Assembly: GCF_002019735.1 (NCBI RefSeq)
Contig: NZ_KV917378.1
Coordinates: 248,001 to 312,000, forward strand
DNA from: Salipaludibacillus agaradhaerens
GTDB lineage: Bacteria > Bacillota > Bacilli > Bacillales > Salisediminibacteriaceae
Direction of reading: 5' to 3'
DNA length: 64,000 bases
Shown piece after piece: positions 8,871 through 20,563 of the stretch; the stretch's first letter is position 1; the number at the start of each line of letters is the position of its first letter. The notes beneath the pieces are model-generated. The model searched no databases and was not told the origin of the DNA. It saw nothing but the letters and a program-made list of their open reading frames with translations. A program made the translations under genes and the position numbers.

Positions 8871-9428
8871 ATGTCAACGGATATTTTGAACAATGCTAAA
8901 GAAAAAATGAATAAGTCAGTAGAATCTTATCAAAGAGAGCTTTCCACACTGAGAGCAGGACGAGCTAACCCTTCCCTACTAGACAAAGTCCAAGTTGAAT
9001 ATTATGGTATGATGACACCATTAAACCAGCTTGCGTCTATAACGGTACCAGAAGGTAGAATGCTGCTTATTCAACCATTTGATAAATCATCAATATCGGA
9101 TATTGAAAGAGCTATTCAAATGGCCGACCTTGGATTATCTCCGTCAAATGATGGAAACATTATACGAATCACCATTCCTGCTTTAACTGAAGAACGCCGT
9201 AACGAACTTGTCAAACTTGTCGGTAGATATTCAGAAGAAGCAAAAGTAGCCGTTAGAAATGTTCGTCGTGATGCAAATGACGAACTGAAAAAATTGCAAA
9301 AAGACGGTGAACTTACAGAAGACGAATTACGCCGCTCACAAGAGGATGTTCAAAAGCTGACAGATAATACGATTAAAACCATTGATGATATAGCTAAAGT
9401 AAAAGAGGAAGAAATAAGAGAAGTCTGA
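8871..9428 (+). CDS. frr: Ribosome recycling factor
   Basis: 185 residues, exact family length. Typical features: [20 protein letters not shown] at the N-terminus, [20 protein letters not shown], then [15 protein letters not shown] and the RR-rich helix with [11 protein letters not shown] with EF-G splits post-termination ribosomes. It follows pyrH by two bases with a GGGGGAAG-type site and is followed by a strong terminator. Confidence 0.98.
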   Translation: MSTDILNNAKEKMNKSVESYQRELSTLRAGRANPSLLDKVQVEYYGMMTPLNQLASITVPEGRMLLIQPFDKSSISDIERAIQMADLGLSPSNDGNIIRITIPALTEERRNELVKLVGRYSEEAKVAVRNVRRDANDELKKLQKDGELTEDELRRSQEDVQKLTDNTIKTIDDIAKVKEEEIREV

Positions 9429-9460
9429 GTTATACAAACAGTGGTATGTTTAGGAGAATG

Positions 9461-9489
9461 AAAGACCCTCTTTTCCACAGAGGGTCTTT
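9461..9489 (+). terminator. Intrinsic terminator after frr
   Basis: AAAGACCCTC and GAGGGTCTTT form a perfect 10-base stem with a nine-base loop, followed by a short T-rich stretch. The remaining 270 bases up to uppS hold no convincing gene. A TAGAAT-like -10 lies near 9670, with only a weak -35. Confidence 0.85.
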
Positions 9490-9761
9490 ATTACTTTATG
9501 TCATTTTTCAACGAGATTAGCCGAATCCATATCAACAATGTTGATAATGGAGATAACGTACCTCATCACATTCTAAGTCATTTTAATGAAGACGTCGTTT
9601 ATCTGAAAATTTTAAAATGCCGCTATTGAGGGGACTTTTGAATAAGCTCTTATACATAAGTTTAGTTCGTGATAGAATATAAAGGTACCACAGGGAGTTA
9701 ATTATGTGATCTGCTTAACTGACTACAGCTTGCAGTGATTGGATCATGTTGGAGGAATATC

Positions 9762-10532
9762 ATGCTTAATAAGTTAAGAGGACATCTTAAAAGCGTCCAG
9801 AATGATCCAGAGTCAATGGATCAGTTGACAGAAGAAAATTTTCCAAAACATATAGCGATTATTATGGATGGAAATGGTCGGTGGGCTAAAAAACGTGGGT
9901 TACCGAGAGTGGCAGGCCATCGTGAGGGAATGAGTGTCGTCAGAAAAATTGTTAGACACGCTAATAAATTAGGAGTGTCTATTTTGACACTCTATGCTTT
10001 CTCTACGGAAAATTGGAAACGACCGAAAACCGAGGTTGATTTTTTAATGAGGCTGCCTGAAAGATTTTTAAAAGCGGAATTACCGACACTCATAAAGGAA
10101 AACGTCGTCGTTAGAATAACAGGTGATCGACATAACTTGCCTGATTATACGAAAAGGGCGGTCGATGAAGCCGTTGCTACCACAGCGAGTAATACAGGAT
10201 TGGTGTTAAATTTTGCACTTAACTATGGAAGTCGTTCTGAAATTATAGATGGTATGAAATCTCTTTTTCAGGATGTACAGGATGGCAAATTAGCAATAGA
10301 AGACCTTTCTGAAGCCTCCTTTTCAAAACATTTAATGACAGCAGGGCTTGACGACCCAGATTTATTAATTCGGACGAGTGGCGAATTGCGATTGAGCAAT
10401 TTTATGCTTTGGCAGCTTGCATATTCAGAGTTTTGGTTTACTGATGTGTTGTGGCCTGACTTTTCTCAAGAACATCTAGAAGAAGCTATTAAAGTTTATC
10501 AAAAAAGACAGCGGCGATATGGCGGAGTTTAG
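9762..10532 (+). CDS. uppS: Undecaprenyl diphosphate synthase (cis-prenyltransferase)
   Basis: 256 residues from the ATG preceded by GGAGGAATATC. The catalytic Asp and diphosphate-binding loop are in IMDGNGRWAKKRGLPRVAGH; other signatures are LYAFSTENWKRP and the C-terminal RTSGELRLSNFMLWQLAYSE. It makes the C55 lipid carrier for peptidoglycan and teichoic acid synthesis from FPP and IPP. cdsA follows 12 bases later, as in most Firmicutes. Confidence 0.97.
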   Translation: MLNKLRGHLKSVQNDPESMDQLTEENFPKHIAIIMDGNGRWAKKRGLPRVAGHREGMSVVRKIVRHANKLGVSILTLYAFSTENWKRPKTEVDFLMRLPERFLKAELPTLIKENVVVRITGDRHNLPDYTKRAVDEAVATTASNTGLVLNFALNYGSRSEIIDGMKSLFQDVQDGKLAIEDLSEASFSKHLMTAGLDDPDLLIRTSGELRLSNFMLWQLAYSEFWFTDVLWPDFSQEHLEEAIKVYQKRQRRYGGV

Positions 10533-10544
10533 GGAGGTATTAAC

Positions 10545-11339
10545 ATGAAGCAGCGAGTTATTACAGGTGTCATTGCAGGAGCAGCTTTTGTTACCCTTAT
10601 CATTCTAGGTAACCTTCCATTCACTCTTGTTATGATCGCTTTAGCAACAATAGGCATGTGGGAATTGTTAAGGATGAAAAGGATCCACCCGTTAAGTATT
10701 CGAGGGATTGCAGGAATGCTATTTATGTGGCTTTTATTAATACCGGAAAATGTTATAGGGGTATTTGATTGGGTTCACCTTGAGCGATTGGAGCTTTTTC
10801 TATTGCTCATTATCGTCTTACTGGCATTGACGGTCATCACTAAAAATAGATTTACGTTTGATGAAGCAGGCTTTGTCGTGTTAGCTTCAGTGTATGTAGG
10901 TTTTGGTTTTCATTACTTTATGCACGCCCGATTTTTAGAAAATGGACTAGCCATGATCTTCTTTATTTTAATCATTGTCTGGTCAACGGATTCTGGAGCT
11001 TATTTTGCTGGGCGTCGCTTTGGAAAACATAAATTATGGCCAGAAATTAGCCCTAAGAAGACAATTGAAGGTTCGATGGGTGGCACACTATTAGCCCTTC
11101 TAATTGGTAGTATCTATACTGTCTTTTTTCCTGTATTTTCTACATGGATGACAACTGTATTATTTATGATTGTTGTTTCTCTAGCAGGACAGTTAGGAGA
11201 TTTAGTTGAATCAGCTTTTAAACGGCATTATGCTGTTAAAGATTCTGGACACGTATTACCAGGTCATGGAGGTATCCTTGACCGATTTGATAGCTTAATA
11301 TTTGTCATGCCAATTATCTATTTGCTCGGTTTTCTTTAG
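10545..11339 (+). CDS. cdsA: Phosphatidate cytidylyltransferase
   Basis: 264 residues with about seven or eight membrane segments. The CdsA signature near the C-terminus is clear: SPKKTIEGSMGG, GDLVESAFKRHYAVKDSG and PGHGGILDRFDS, the last providing the conserved Asp residues. It forms CDP-diacylglycerol from phosphatidic acid and CTP at the membrane. It starts 12 bases after uppS with AGGGAGG. The downstream gap contains repeat R2 on the opposite strand. Confidence 0.97.
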   Translation: MKQRVITGVIAGAAFVTLIILGNLPFTLVMIALATIGMWELLRMKRIHPLSIRGIAGMLFMWLLLIPENVIGVFDWVHLERLELFLLLIIVLLALTVITKNRFTFDEAGFVVLASVYVGFGFHYFMHARFLENGLAMIFFILIIVWSTDSGAYFAGRRFGKHKLWPEISPKKTIEGSMGGTLLALLIGSIYTVFFPVFSTWMTTVLFMIVVSLAGQLGDLVESAFKRHYAVKDSGHVLPGHGGILDRFDSLIFVMPIIYLLGFL

Positions 11340-11359
11340 CGTTTAGTTGTCCTTTCCAG

Positions 11360-11495
11360 TGAGAGGATATTTGTTCCACTGATTGCCAGTTGAGTGAATC
11401 AGGACATTTAGCGTCCGTTAGCTCCCCTTGAATGGATTTGATCTCTCCTCTCTATTTTGAGCAGGGTGGGTTTATGGCCGATTATCTATGATAAA
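11360..11495 (-). repeat. Dispersed intergenic repeat, copy R2 (reverse orientation)
   Basis: Read on the minus strand it starts TTTATCATAGATAATCGGCC, continues with CAAAATAGAGAGGAGAG and ACGGACGCTAA, and ends with CTGATTCACTCAACTGGCAA then TCAGTGGA, matching copies R1, R4 and R5 over most of their length. The GAAGG(T)TCGTTTTAT tail is absent or diverged. The hairpin CTGATT-N12-AATCAG is conserved. It fills most of the cdsA-dxr gap. Confidence 0.8.
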
Positions 11496-11555
11496 TTGTT
11501 GGTAAGTGATGAATTATGCCGTGGAATACAATTTTTTCGTTAGGAGTAAGATGTG

Positions 11556-12704
11556 ATGAGGAAAATCAATCTTATTGGATCTACAGGATCTATAGGTGTT
11601 CAAACACTTGATGTTATGCGTTCCCACCCTGAGGAATTCAATTTAGAAGCTTTGAGTTTTGGGTCGAATTTTAAAGTGGGTATCGAGCAGATTGAAGAAT
11701 TTAAACCCAAATTAATTAGTGTTCAGTCTGAAGCGGTAGCTCAAGAAGTTAAGGAACACATTAGTTATAAAGCAGACATTATGCACGGGCTAGAGGGATT
11801 AACAGAAGCAGCTGTTTATGGTGAAGCAGATATTCTCGTTAATGCGGTTATGGGACGTGTTGGTCTTGAACCAACGATAAAAGCCATTAAGTCAGGAAAA
11901 GATGTGGCTATCGCCAATAAGGAAACGCTCGTTATGGCAGGGAATATCGTCACAGCATTAAGTGAAAAATATGGCACCCGCCTTATTCCAGTTGATAGTG
12001 AGCATTCAGCTATTGCTCAATGCTTACATGGTAATAAAGAAAAAGAGGTATCTAAACTTATTCTAACTGCCTCTGGTGGAAGTTTTAGAGACCTTTCCCG
12101 CGAAGAGTTAAAGCATGTTACTGTGAAAGAAGCATTAAACCATCCAAACTGGAATATGGGAGCTAAAATTACGATAGATTCAGCGACCATGATGAATAAA
12201 GGTTTAGAAGTCATCGAAGCCAAGTGGCTCTTTGATATGGCATATGATGATATTGATGTATTACTTCACAAAGAGAGTATTATTCATTCTATGGTTGAAT
12301 ATATTGACGGTAGTATACTTGCCCATTTAGGTACTCCTGATATGAGAGTGCCGATTCAATATGCCCTTTCAGAGCCTAACAGGCTTGATTTAAAAGGGGG
12401 AGACAGGTTAAAATTATGGGAAGTTGGCACGTTACATTTTGAAAAGATGGATTACGATCGCTTTAGATGCTTGAAAATGGCCTTCGAAGCTGGCAGGGCA
12501 GGAGGGATTGCTCCTGCAGTGTTGAATGCTGCAAACGAGGTTGCTGTCTCACTGTTCCTTGAAGGTAGAATATCATTTCTTGATATTGAAGTTTTCGTGG
12601 AAAAGGCGCTCCATAGACACACCCCAATCAGTAACCCGTCACTAGAAGACATCGTTTCGGCAGATAAAGAAGTACGATCAGACGTTTTATCCTATTTAAG
12701 CTAA
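11556..12704 (+). CDS. dxr: 1-deoxy-D-xylulose 5-phosphate reductoisomerase
   Basis: About 382 residues; the ATG at 11556 is chosen over the adjacent GTG because of spacing from TAGGAG. The NADPH-binding motif [15 protein letters not shown] is at the N-terminus. Metal and substrate residues are in [23 protein letters not shown] and [24 protein letters not shown]. It converts DXP to MEP, the first committed step of the non-mevalonate isoprenoid route that feeds UppS nearby. rasP follows 16 bases downstream. Confidence 0.97.
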   Translation: MRKINLIGSTGSIGVQTLDVMRSHPEEFNLEALSFGSNFKVGIEQIEEFKPKLISVQSEAVAQEVKEHISYKADIMHGLEGLTEAAVYGEADILVNAVMGRVGLEPTIKAIKSGKDVAIANKETLVMAGNIVTALSEKYGTRLIPVDSEHSAIAQCLHGNKEKEVSKLILTASGGSFRDLSREELKHVTVKEALNHPNWNMGAKITIDSATMMNKGLEVIEAKWLFDMAYDDIDVLLHKESIIHSMVEYIDGSILAHLGTPDMRVPIQYALSEPNRLDLKGGDRLKLWEVGTLHFEKMDYDRFRCLKMAFEAGRAGGIAPAVLNAANEVAVSLFLEGRISFLDIEVFVEKALHRHTPISNPSLEDIVSADKEVRSDVLSYLS

Positions 12705-12720
12705 AGGGTGTGGTATAACA

Positions 12721-13980
12721 ATGAACACGTTAATAGCTGTCATCGTGATTTTTGGCATACTTGTATTTGTACACGAGTGGGGGCATTTAGTCGTTGCTAA
12801 ACGAGCAGGTATACTCTGTCGTGAATTTGCAATTGGATTTGGGCCAAAGATCTTTTCATTTAAACGAAACGAAACAGTGTATACGATTCGGTTACTTCCT
12901 CTCGGGGGTTTTGTTAGAATGGCCGGGGAAGACCCTGAAATGATCCAAATAAAACCGGGCTATGAAGTTGGGCTTTTATTTAATCAATTAGGTAAAGTGA
13001 GTCGAATCATTATCAATAACAAGTCAAAGCATCCTGATTGTAAAGTAATTCAGGTGGAAAAAATTGATTTGGAACACGACTTGTTTGTGCAGGGATATGT
13101 TGAGGATAAGGAAGAATTGGTCACTTATGAGATAGATGATAAAGCTGAATATGTTCATGACGAACAGCCAACACAGATAGCCCCATATGATCGACAGTTC
13201 TCTGCTAAAACAGTGGGACAAAGAGCAGCTGCTATTTTTGCAGGCCCTCTAATGAACTTTGTATTAGCGGTTTTTGTCCTTATATTGTACGCAGCATTTG
13301 CAGGTATGCCTGTAGATGAGCCTGTTGTTGGTGAAGTTACTGAAGACGGGGTAGCGATTCAAGCTGGATTAGAAAGTGGGGACCGTATCGTTTCCATAGA
13401 CGGTGAAAGTGTTGCCAGTTGGGAAGAAATGACCAACATTATTGTACAACATCCGAATGAATCACTTGATTTTATTATTGAACGTCAAGGCGAACAATTT
13501 GATGTCACAATGACAGCGCAAGAACGTCTTGGCGCTGATGACGAACAAATAGGTGTTATTGGTATTACAGCACCGAGAGAACATAATATAGGTCAAGCCG
13601 TTTTATTTGGGTTTACGGAAACCTATGAGTACACCGTTCTTATTTTTGAAGCGTTAGGCATGCTCGTTACAGGACAGTTTAGCTTAGATCATTTAGCAGG
13701 CCCTGTAGGCATTTACAATTATACTGGTGAAGTAGCCTCAATGGGACTGTTAGTTCTATTCCAATGGGCTGCCATCCTAAGTGTTAACCTCGGGATTATC
13801 AATTTATTACCACTTCCGGCTTTGGACGGAGGACGCCTTCTTTTTATCGGTTTGGAAGCTGTGAGAGGGAAACCTATTGACCCTCAGAAAGAAGGACTTG
13901 TGCACTTTGTTGGATTTGCGTTACTTATGCTGCTAATGCTTGTTGTCACGTGGAATGATATTAATAAATTTTTCATGTGA
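12721..13980 (+). CDS. rasP: Site-2 metalloprotease RasP/RseP
   Basis: 419 residues, as in B. subtilis RasP. Zinc-binding HEWGH at residues 18-22 in the first membrane segment (HExGH consensus kept). A PDZ domain lies at about 200-280 ([18 protein letters not shown]), and the second active-site part [15 protein letters not shown] in a late membrane helix supplies the Asp. It cleaves anti-sigma factors and other membrane proteins within the bilayer. It is clustered with dxr and proS as in other bacilli. Confidence 0.97.
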   Translation: MNTLIAVIVIFGILVFVHEWGHLVVAKRAGILCREFAIGFGPKIFSFKRNETVYTIRLLPLGGFVRMAGEDPEMIQIKPGYEVGLLFNQLGKVSRIIINNKSKHPDCKVIQVEKIDLEHDLFVQGYVEDKEELVTYEIDDKAEYVHDEQPTQIAPYDRQFSAKTVGQRAAAIFAGPLMNFVLAVFVLILYAAFAGMPVDEPVVGEVTEDGVAIQAGLESGDRIVSIDGESVASWEEMTNIIVQHPNESLDFIIERQGEQFDVTMTAQERLGADDEQIGVIGITAPREHNIGQAVLFGFTETYEYTVLIFEALGMLVTGQFSLDHLAGPVGIYNYTGEVASMGLLVLFQWAAILSVNLGIINLLPLPALDGGRLLFIGLEAVRGKPIDPQKEGLVHFVGFALLMLLMLVVTWNDINKFFM

Positions 13981-14062
13981 ATGAATGCATATTAGTTTTC
14001 AACATGAGTAAGCGAACAAGCAAATATTAAATTAAATAGTCGTTTCTAAAAGGATTTCAGTA

Positions 14063-14138
14063 AAAGACGGTGACTTCCGGAGAGAGCGGAGGTCTGTATC
14101 GAAAGATCGATGCCTTAGTCGTTTTTTACAAGTCTATT
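14063..14138 (+). ncRNA. Branched structured RNA element upstream of proS (unassigned)
   Basis: The rasP-proS gap holds a foldable element. The outer arms AAAAGAC and GTCGTTTTTT enclose a hairpin GACTTCCG-GAGAGAG-CGGAGGTC (eight pairs, one G-U) and a second hairpin ATCGA-AAGA-TCGAT (five pairs), giving a three-way junction that ends in a T run. It could be a branched terminator, a proS leader element or a small RNA. There is no T-box (no AGGGTGG-type antiterminator sequence). The fold is by eye only. Confidence 0.45.
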
Positions 14139-14217
14139 TTGTATTATGAAATTGGTTTATGTAAATTATTTCTCTTTAAATTAAGAGAATTTTAGTGAAA
14201 GTAGAGGTGGCTTATCG

Positions 14218-15918
14218 TTGAGACAAAGTACGTATTTGGCACAAACGCTACGTGATATACCAAGTGATGCAGAAGTAAAAAGTCATCAGTTAATGTTAAG
14301 AGCAGGCTTGATCCGCCAAAGTACCTCAGGTGTGTATTCTTTCTTACCAATTGGCTTAAAAGTGTTAAAAAAAGTAGAAAACATTGTGAGGGAAGAAATG
14401 GATAAAGCAGGGGCACAAGAGATGCTACTGCCTTCAATTCAACCTTCTGAACTCTGGAAAGCTTCAGGAAGATGGGAAGAGTATGGGGCTGAACTCATGC
14501 GGATAAAGGATAGACACGATAGAGAGTTTGCTTTAGGACCAACCCATGAGGAAGTCATTACAACTATCGTGCGTGATGACGTGAGATCATATAAAAAGCT
14601 GCCGATGACACTTTATCAAATTCAAACGAAATTTCGTGATGAAAGAAGGCCGAGATTCGGTATTTTAAGAGGCCGAGAATTTCTCATGAAGGATGCCTAC
14701 TCATTTGATACAAGCTTTGAAGGACTTGATGAAAGCTATCAAAAGATGTATAGCGCCTATTGTAATATCTTTACACGATGTGAGTTGAATTATCGGGCTG
14801 TCGTAGCGGACTCTGGGGCAATGGGTGGAAAAGATACTCACGAATTTATGGTGCTTTCTACCGTAGGAGAAGACACGATTGCTTATTCTGACTCATCAGA
14901 TTTTGCAGCTAATATTGAAATTGCACCGGTGAATGTGACTTATGAAAAGTCCTCAGATCAACCAAAAGCACTTGAAAAAATGGAGACACCTAGTAAGAAG
15001 ACGATTGAAGAGGTGGCAAATTTTCTTTCCATTGCGAAAGAAGATTGTATTAAATCTATGCTATTTTTAGTTGATGAAAAACCTGTTCTCGTCCTTGTTC
15101 GTGGTGACCATCAGGTAAATGAAGTGAAAATTAAACATTTATTCGATGCGCGTTCCGTTAAATTAGCTGGAGAAGCAGAGACTGAAAAGTGGTTAAGCAC
15201 AGAGACAGGCTACATAGGGCCAGTGAACGTGGATGACAACATCACTATTATTGCTGATAAAGCTGTTGAAGTAATGGTGAATGCCGTTTGTGGGGCAAAC
15301 GAGCAAGATGCACATTTCATTAACGTTAATCCTGGGCGTGACTTTAACGTTTCAAACTATGCCGATTTAAGAAACATTCAGGAAGGTGATCCTTCTCCAG
15401 ACGGTAAAGGGACTATTAAATTCAAGGAAGGCATTGAAGTGGGGCACGTATTCAAACTAGGCACGAAATATAGTGAAGCATTAAATGCCCAATTCCTTGA
15501 TGAAAATGGTAAAGCTCAGCCGATGGTGATGGGGTCCTACGGGATAGGTGTTTCACGTACAGTGGCTGCCATTATCGAGGAGCACCATGATGAAAATGGT
15601 ATCGTATGGCCAATAAGTGTGGCGCCATTCCATATTCACCTTATGCCTATTAATGTCAAGCAAGATGAACAACGTAAGCTTTCAGAAGAATTATACGAGA
15701 GTTTAAATAATAAGCGTTATGAGGTTCTATACGATGACCGTGCAGAACGACCAGGTGTGAAATTTAAAGATGCGGACTTATTCGGATTGCCTTTACGCAT
15801 AACAGTTGGGAAAAAGGCCGAAGAAGGGATCTTGGAAGTTAAGATTCGAAAAACTGGAGAAGTACTAGAAGTGCATCGGGATAACCTTTTGGAAATAATA
15901 GAGAAATATATTGGGTAA
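14218..15918 (+). CDS. proS: Prolyl-tRNA synthetase (bacterial-type ProS)
   Basis: 566 residues, TTG start after AGAGGTGG. Class II motifs: [14 protein letters not shown], motif 2 with [21 protein letters not shown], and motif 3 [14 protein letters not shown]. The INS/YbaK-like editing domain lies between motifs 2 and 3 (about 225-400) and the anticodon-binding domain is at the C-terminus. It charges tRNA-Pro and edits Ala-tRNA-Pro. It follows rasP and precedes polC, the usual order. Confidence 0.97.
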   Translation: MRQSTYLAQTLRDIPSDAEVKSHQLMLRAGLIRQSTSGVYSFLPIGLKVLKKVENIVREEMDKAGAQEMLLPSIQPSELWKASGRWEEYGAELMRIKDRHDREFALGPTHEEVITTIVRDDVRSYKKLPMTLYQIQTKFRDERRPRFGILRGREFLMKDAYSFDTSFEGLDESYQKMYSAYCNIFTRCELNYRAVVADSGAMGGKDTHEFMVLSTVGEDTIAYSDSSDFAANIEIAPVNVTYEKSSDQPKALEKMETPSKKTIEEVANFLSIAKEDCIKSMLFLVDEKPVLVLVRGDHQVNEVKIKHLFDARSVKLAGEAETEKWLSTETGYIGPVNVDDNITIIADKAVEVMVNAVCGANEQDAHFINVNPGRDFNVSNYADLRNIQEGDPSPDGKGTIKFKEGIEVGHVFKLGTKYSEALNAQFLDENGKAQPMVMGSYGIGVSRTVAAIIEEHHDENGIVWPISVAPFHIHLMPINVKQDEQRKLSEELYESLNNKRYEVLYDDRAERPGVKFKDADLFGLPLRITVGKKAEEGILEVKIRKTGEVLEVHRDNLLEIIEKYIG

Positions 15919-15919
15919 T

Positions 15920-15971
15920 AGAGAGGTTGTCTCCTCAGCTTGAATGATCGTCTGAAGAGGCAACCTCTCCT
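15920..15971 (+). terminator. Stem-loop after proS
   Basis: GAGAGGTTG and CAACCTCTC form long arms around a loop of about 30 bases. There is no clear T run, so termination strength is uncertain. It partly separates proS from polC. Confidence 0.5.
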
Positions 15972-16016
15972 ATGTTTCCTTTCCATGGAGTAAAGTGTAA
16001 AGCAAGGAGGCCAATG

Positions 16017-19000
16017 ATGAACGACGAACTGAAAATCAGGCAAGAACGTTTTAAGTTACTGATGGAACAAGTGGTCATGCCTGATGAGCTCATAACGAAT
16101 TACTTACAAGGTGCTCACATTAATAAGCTTGATGTATATACGAAATCAAAACGGTGGCATTTTGAATTTTGCCTACCTGATGTTTTGCCATTCCAAGCTT
16201 TTGAATTGTTTAAAAGTCGTATTGTACAAAACCTTGCCCATATTGCAACCGTCGATTTTACTTTGACGTATGAGGCAGAAATAAATATGAAAAAACATTT
16301 ACCTGCCTACTGGCCGCTTATCGTAGAGACATTACGATCTTCAACAAATGGATTAATACAGCGACTACAAGAACAAACACCTGTGATTGAAGGACGAAAA
16401 GTGACGATTGCTGTATTAAATGAGACGGAAGCAGAAATGGTTCAGCGTCGCGTGAATGAGCCTTTACAACAAGTGTGTCACGAACTTGGTTTTGGACAAG
16501 TTGAGCTTGGCGTAGCGATAAAGGAATCTCAAGAAGCGATGGCACGCTTTGCTGAGCAAAAGAAAGAAGAAGATCATCATAAAGTCGTTGAAGCGATGAT
16601 GGAAAAACAAAAGCAACAGGAGCAAGCAAAAGACCTTAAACATAATGTAGCGGTTTCAATGGGTGTGACGATTAAGGACGAGCCACAACCGATTCAAACG
16701 ATCGTAGAAGAAGAGCGAAGGATTACAATTCAAGGATATGTATTTGAAGCTGAAACGAAAGAATTAAAGAGCGGTAGAACGCTTCTAACCTTCAAAGTGA
16801 CTGATTATACAGACTCCATCATAGTTAAAATGTTCTCTAACAGTAAAGAAGATGTACCTGTTTTTGAATCTGTTAGCAAAGGCATGTGGTTGAAAGTCCG
16901 TGGCAGTGTGCAAATGGACACCTTTATCCGTGACCTTGTCATGATGGCTAAAGACTTCGATCAAGTGACACCACCAGCAAGACAAGATAAAGCACCTGAA
17001 GGTGAAAAACGTGTGGAATTGCATTTACACTCACCTATGAGTCAAATGGATGCCGTCACCTCTATAGGCGCCTATGTAGAACAAGCTAAAAAATGGGGAC
17101 ATGACGCGATTGGATTAACTGATCATTCTGTACTGCAAGCTTTCCCAGATGCTTATGGAGCAGGTAAGAAACATGATGTAAAAATTCTTTATGGTGTAGA
17201 AGCAAATTTAGTGGATGATGGTGTTCCTATTGCTTATAATCCAACTGATCGTCCTCTTTTGGACGCAACTTATGTCGTTTTTGATGTGGAAACAACTGGC
17301 TTATCAGCTGTTTACAATACGATTATTGAATTAGCTGCTGTTAAAGTTAAAAATGGGGAGATTATAGATAAATTCGAATCATTCGCAAATCCTCATGAAA
17401 AATTAAGTCCACTAATCATTGATCTTACGGGAATTACCGATGACATGGTAGAAAACGCACCAGAAGTAGATGATGTCCTTAAAGATTTTCATAAGTGGAT
17501 GGGTGACGATATTTTAGTGGCGCATAACGCAAGCTTTGATATGGGCTTCTTGAACGCAGGATATCAACGGATCGGTTATAGTAAAGTGCCTAACCCAGTC
17601 ATTGATACGCTAGAGCTCGGTAGATTGCTGTATCCTACCTTTAAAAATCATCGTTTAAACACGCTTTGTAAGAAGTTTAACATTGAGCTAGTTTCACATC
17701 ACCGTGCCATCTATGATGCTGAAGCAACAGGGCACCTATTATGGAAAATGGTGAAAGATGCGATTGAAAAAGAGATCACTATCCATGCGCAATTGAACGA
17801 ACAGACCTCTACTGACGATTATAAAAAACAACGGCCAACTCATTGTATTATTTATGCAAAGAATAACACTGGACTAAAAAATTTATATAAGCTTGTTTCA
17901 TTATCGCATATCAATTATTTTTATAGGATGCCTCGTATTCCTCGGTCTGAACTCATTAAACACCGTGAAGGATTAATTATCGGCTCAGGGTGTGATCGAG
18001 GTGAAGTATTTGAAGCGATGATGCAAAAATCGCCTGAGGAAGTTGAAGAAGCTGCCAAATTTTATGATTATTTAGAAATACAGCCACCGGCAAACTATCA
18101 CCATTTAGTAGAAAAAGAGATCGTAAGGGATGAATTAGCTGTCAAAGATATTATCAAAAACATTATTGAGCTAGGTGATAAACTCGATAAAAAGGTTGTT
18201 GCAACAGGAAATGTTCATTACTTACAGCCAGAAGACCATATTTATCGAAAAATTTTAATTGCTTCTCAAGGGGGGGCAAACCCATTAAATAAACAAACAT
18301 TGCCACAAGTCCATTACCGTTCAACGGATGAAATGCTAGATTGTTTCAGCTTTTTACCAAAAGAAAAAGCGAAAGAAGTTGTAGTAACCAATACACAAGC
18401 TATTGCTGATGAGATCGATGAGATCAAACCTGTACCAGATGATTTGTTTACTCCTCATATTGAAGGAGCAGACGAGGAGATTCGGGATATTTGTTATACA
18501 AGAGCAAAAAGCATTTACGGTGAAGAATTACCCCAAATCGTAGTGGAAAGACTTGAAAAAGAATTGACGAGTATCATCAGCAACGGCTTTTCAGTCATTT
18601 ATTTAATATCTCAAAAGTTAGTGAAAAAATCCCTAGAAGACGGTTATCTTGTTGGTTCCCGGGGATCAGTTGGTTCGAGCTTAGTTGCGACCATGATGGA
18701 GATAACGGAAGTAAACCCCCTTCCACCACATTATGTATGCCCGTCGTGTCATCATTCTTATTTCTTTAACGATGGAAGTGTCGGCTCAGGGTTTGACCTC
18801 CCTGATAAATCATGTGAAAAATGTGAGTCAACTTATAAAAAGGATGGCCATGATATTCCTTTTGAAACTTTCCTTGGATTTAAAGGGGATAAAGTGCCAG
18901 ATATCGACTTAAATTTCTCAGGAGATTATCAGCCAATAGCCCATAATTACACGAAGGAATTATTTGGTGAAGAGTATGTTTACCGAGCAGGGACGATCGG

Positions 19001-20318
19001 TACGGTAGCGGAAAAAACAGCCTATGGCTATGTAAAAGGGTATGAAAGCGATGAACAAATCCAACTTCGTGGAGCAGAGATAGATCGTCTTGTCTCAGGC
19101 TGCACAGGCGTAAAACGAACTACAGGACAACATCCTGGGGGGATCATCGTCGTTCCTGATCACTTAGATATTTATGATTTTTCCCCAATTCAATTTCCGG
19201 CTGATGACCGTGAATCAGAATGGAAGACGACCCATTTCGATTTCCATTCAATTCATGATAATTTATTAAAGCTGGACATTCTAGGTCATGATGATCCAAC
19301 CGTGATACGTATGTTGCAAGATTTAAGTGGCATAGACCCTAAAGACATTCCTGTCGATGACCCTGAAGTATTTAAACTCTTTGGGGGAACAGAAGCATTA
19401 GGGGTAACGGAAGATCAAATTATGTGTAAGACAGGAACATATGGTATCCCTGAATTCGGTACGCGCTTTGTGCGTCAAATGCTAGAAGAAACGAAACCGA
19501 CGACCTTTAGTGAACTTGTCCAAATTTCAGGTCTTTCTCACGGCACAGATGTTTGGCTTAACAATGCTGCAGACCTAATTGCTGATGGAACGTGTGTCCT
19601 AAAAGATGTGATCGGCTGTCGGGACGATATCATGGTCTATCTTATTTATAAAGGGCTAGAAGATTCTCTTGCATTTAAAATTATGGAGTTTGTTCGTAAA
19701 GGTAAAGGGCTTCAAGAAGAATGGATAGAGGAAATGAAAAAGCACGGCGTACCAGACTGGTATATCGGCTCATGTTTAAAAATAAAATATATGTTCCCGA
19801 AAGCACATGCTGCTGCCTATGTTCTCATGGCAATTCGAATTGCTTATTTCAAAGTCCATCATCCTATCCTATTTTATGCTGCCTACTTTACTGTTAGAGC
19901 AGATGATTTTGAACTAGAGACAATGACACGAGGGTCAGCCACTATCCGGAAACGAATTGAGGAAATCTATCAAAAGGGCCTTGAGGCGACGCCAAAAGAA
20001 AAAAGCCTTGTAACGGTGTTAGAATTGGCATTGGAAATGTGTGAAAGAGGATTTTCTTTCCAAAAAGTTGATTTGTACAAATCAAAAGCCTCGGAGTTTC
20101 TAGTAGATGGGGATTCACTTATACCACCTTTTAATGCCTTAACAGGAGTTGGGACGAATGCTGCCATAAATATCGAAAAAGCACGTGAAAATGGCGAGTT
20201 TCTTTCTAAAGAAGACTTAAGACAACGAAGTAAAATTACAAAAACTGTTTTGGAAAATCTTGATGAGCATGGTTGTCTAGAAGGGATGCCTGAATCCAAT
20301 CAGTTATCATTGTTTTAA
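16017..20318 (+). CDS. polC: DNA polymerase III alpha subunit PolC (Gram-positive replicase)
   Basis: About 1433 residues. Two adjacent ATGs follow AAGGAGGCCA; the second has better spacing. Domains in order: N-terminal region and OB fold ([19 protein letters not shown]), split PHP domain ([15 protein letters not shown]), DnaQ-like 3'-5' exonuclease inserted at about 420-590 ([30 protein letters not shown]), then the C-family polymerase core with PDIDLNFSG holding catalytic Asp residues and a zinc-binding set of Cys in CPSCHHS and CEKCEST. It ends in the clamp-binding QLSLF. Main leading-strand replicase. Confidence 0.98.
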   Translation: MNDELKIRQERFKLLMEQVVMPDELITNYLQGAHINKLDVYTKSKRWHFEFCLPDVLPFQAFELFKSRIVQNLAHIATVDFTLTYEAEINMKKHLPAYWPLIVETLRSSTNGLIQRLQEQTPVIEGRKVTIAVLNETEAEMVQRRVNEPLQQVCHELGFGQVELGVAIKESQEAMARFAEQKKEEDHHKVVEAMMEKQKQQEQAKDLKHNVAVSMGVTIKDEPQPIQTIVEEERRITIQGYVFEAETKELKSGRTLLTFKVTDYTDSIIVKMFSNSKEDVPVFESVSKGMWLKVRGSVQMDTFIRDLVMMAKDFDQVTPPARQDKAPEGEKRVELHLHSPMSQMDAVTSIGAYVEQAKKWGHDAIGLTDHSVLQAFPDAYGAGKKHDVKILYGVEANLVDDGVPIAYNPTDRPLLDATYVVFDVETTGLSAVYNTIIELAAVKVKNGEIIDKFESFANPHEKLSPLIIDLTGITDDMVENAPEVDDVLKDFHKWMGDDILVAHNASFDMGFLNAGYQRIGYSKVPNPVIDTLELGRLLYPTFKNHRLNTLCKKFNIELVSHHRAIYDAEATGHLLWKMVKDAIEKEITIHAQLNEQTSTDDYKKQRPTHCIIYAKNNTGLKNLYKLVSLSHINYFYRMPRIPRSELIKHREGLIIGSGCDRGEVFEAMMQKSPEEVEEAAKFYDYLEIQPPANYHHLVEKEIVRDELAVKDIIKNIIELGDKLDKKVVATGNVHYLQPEDHIYRKILIASQGGANPLNKQTLPQVHYRSTDEMLDCFSFLPKEKAKEVVVTNTQAIADEIDEIKPVPDDLFTPHIEGADEEIRDICYTRAKSIYGEELPQIVVERLEKELTSIISNGFSVIYLISQKLVKKSLEDGYLVGSRGSVGSSLVATMMEITEVNPLPPHYVCPSCHHSYFFNDGSVGSGFDLPDKSCEKCESTYKKDGHDIPFETFLGFKGDKVPDIDLNFSGDYQPIAHNYTKELFGEEYVYRAGTIGTVAEKTAYGYVKGYESDEQIQLRGAEIDRLVSGCTGVKRTTGQHPGGIIVVPDHLDIYDFSPIQFPADDRESEWKTTHFDFHSIHDNLLKLDILGHDDPTVIRMLQDLSGIDPKDIPVDDPEVFKLFGGTEALGVTEDQIMCKTGTYGIPEFGTRFVRQMLEETKPTTFSELVQISGLSHGTDVWLNNAADLIADGTCVLKDVIGCRDDIMVYLIYKGLEDSLAFKIMEFVRKGKGLQEEWIEEMKKHGVPDWYIGSCLKIKYMFPKAHAAAYVLMAIRIAYFKVHHPILFYAAYFTVRADDFELETMTRGSATIRKRIEEIYQKGLEATPKEKSLVTVLELALEMCERGFSFQKVDLYKSKASEFLVDGDSLIPPFNALTGVGTNAAINIEKARENGEFLSKEDLRQRSKITKTVLENLDEHGCLEGMPESNQLSLF

Positions 20319-20354
20319 AGGGTGGTTATGTTTTTGTAGCTGTTATGCCGGTAT

Positions 20355-20383
20355 TTGCAAGCCGGTGCGGAGTATGTTATATT
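20355..20383 (+). promoter_or_regulatory. Sigma-A promoter of the rimP-nusA-infB operon
   Basis: TTGCAA at 20355-20360, a 17-base spacer, TATATT at 20378-20383. The start point would be near 20390, just before a terminator hairpin and about 175 bases upstream of rimP. Confidence 0.7.
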
Positions 20384-20412
20384 ATTGAAGGACACAGTTC
20401 ATAACCAACGGC

Positions 20413-20444
20413 AGAAAGAGTGGGGAAACCCGCTCTTTCTTTTG
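20413..20444 (+). terminator. Leader terminator/attenuator upstream of rimP-nusA
   Basis: AGAAAGAGTGGG and CCCGCTCTTTCT (one wobble) with a GAAA loop and TTT following. It lies downstream of the promoter at 20355 and upstream of rimP, so it can only act on the operon leader or on polC read-through. NusA-dependent autoregulatory termination in the nusA operon leader is known in B. subtilis; its application here is inference. Confidence 0.7.
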
Positions 20445-20563
20445 CACTTAATAACCTTCCATATGAAGGAAGTATAAGAAGATGACTGGTAAGTGTTGTG
20501 ATGAGTGGTTTATAAAAGGACAAATGTACTGAGATTTTGTCTTGTGAAAAGGAGGTAGATGTT

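Noticed and set aside
12721-13980. Broken zinc motif in RasP because it reads HEWGH
   Set aside because: HExxH is intact; Trp at a variable position does not disturb metal binding.
14041-14217. T-box riboswitch upstream of proS
   Set aside because: No conserved AGGGTGG/TGGNACC antiterminator sequence or long specifier stem. The structured element there is smaller and different.
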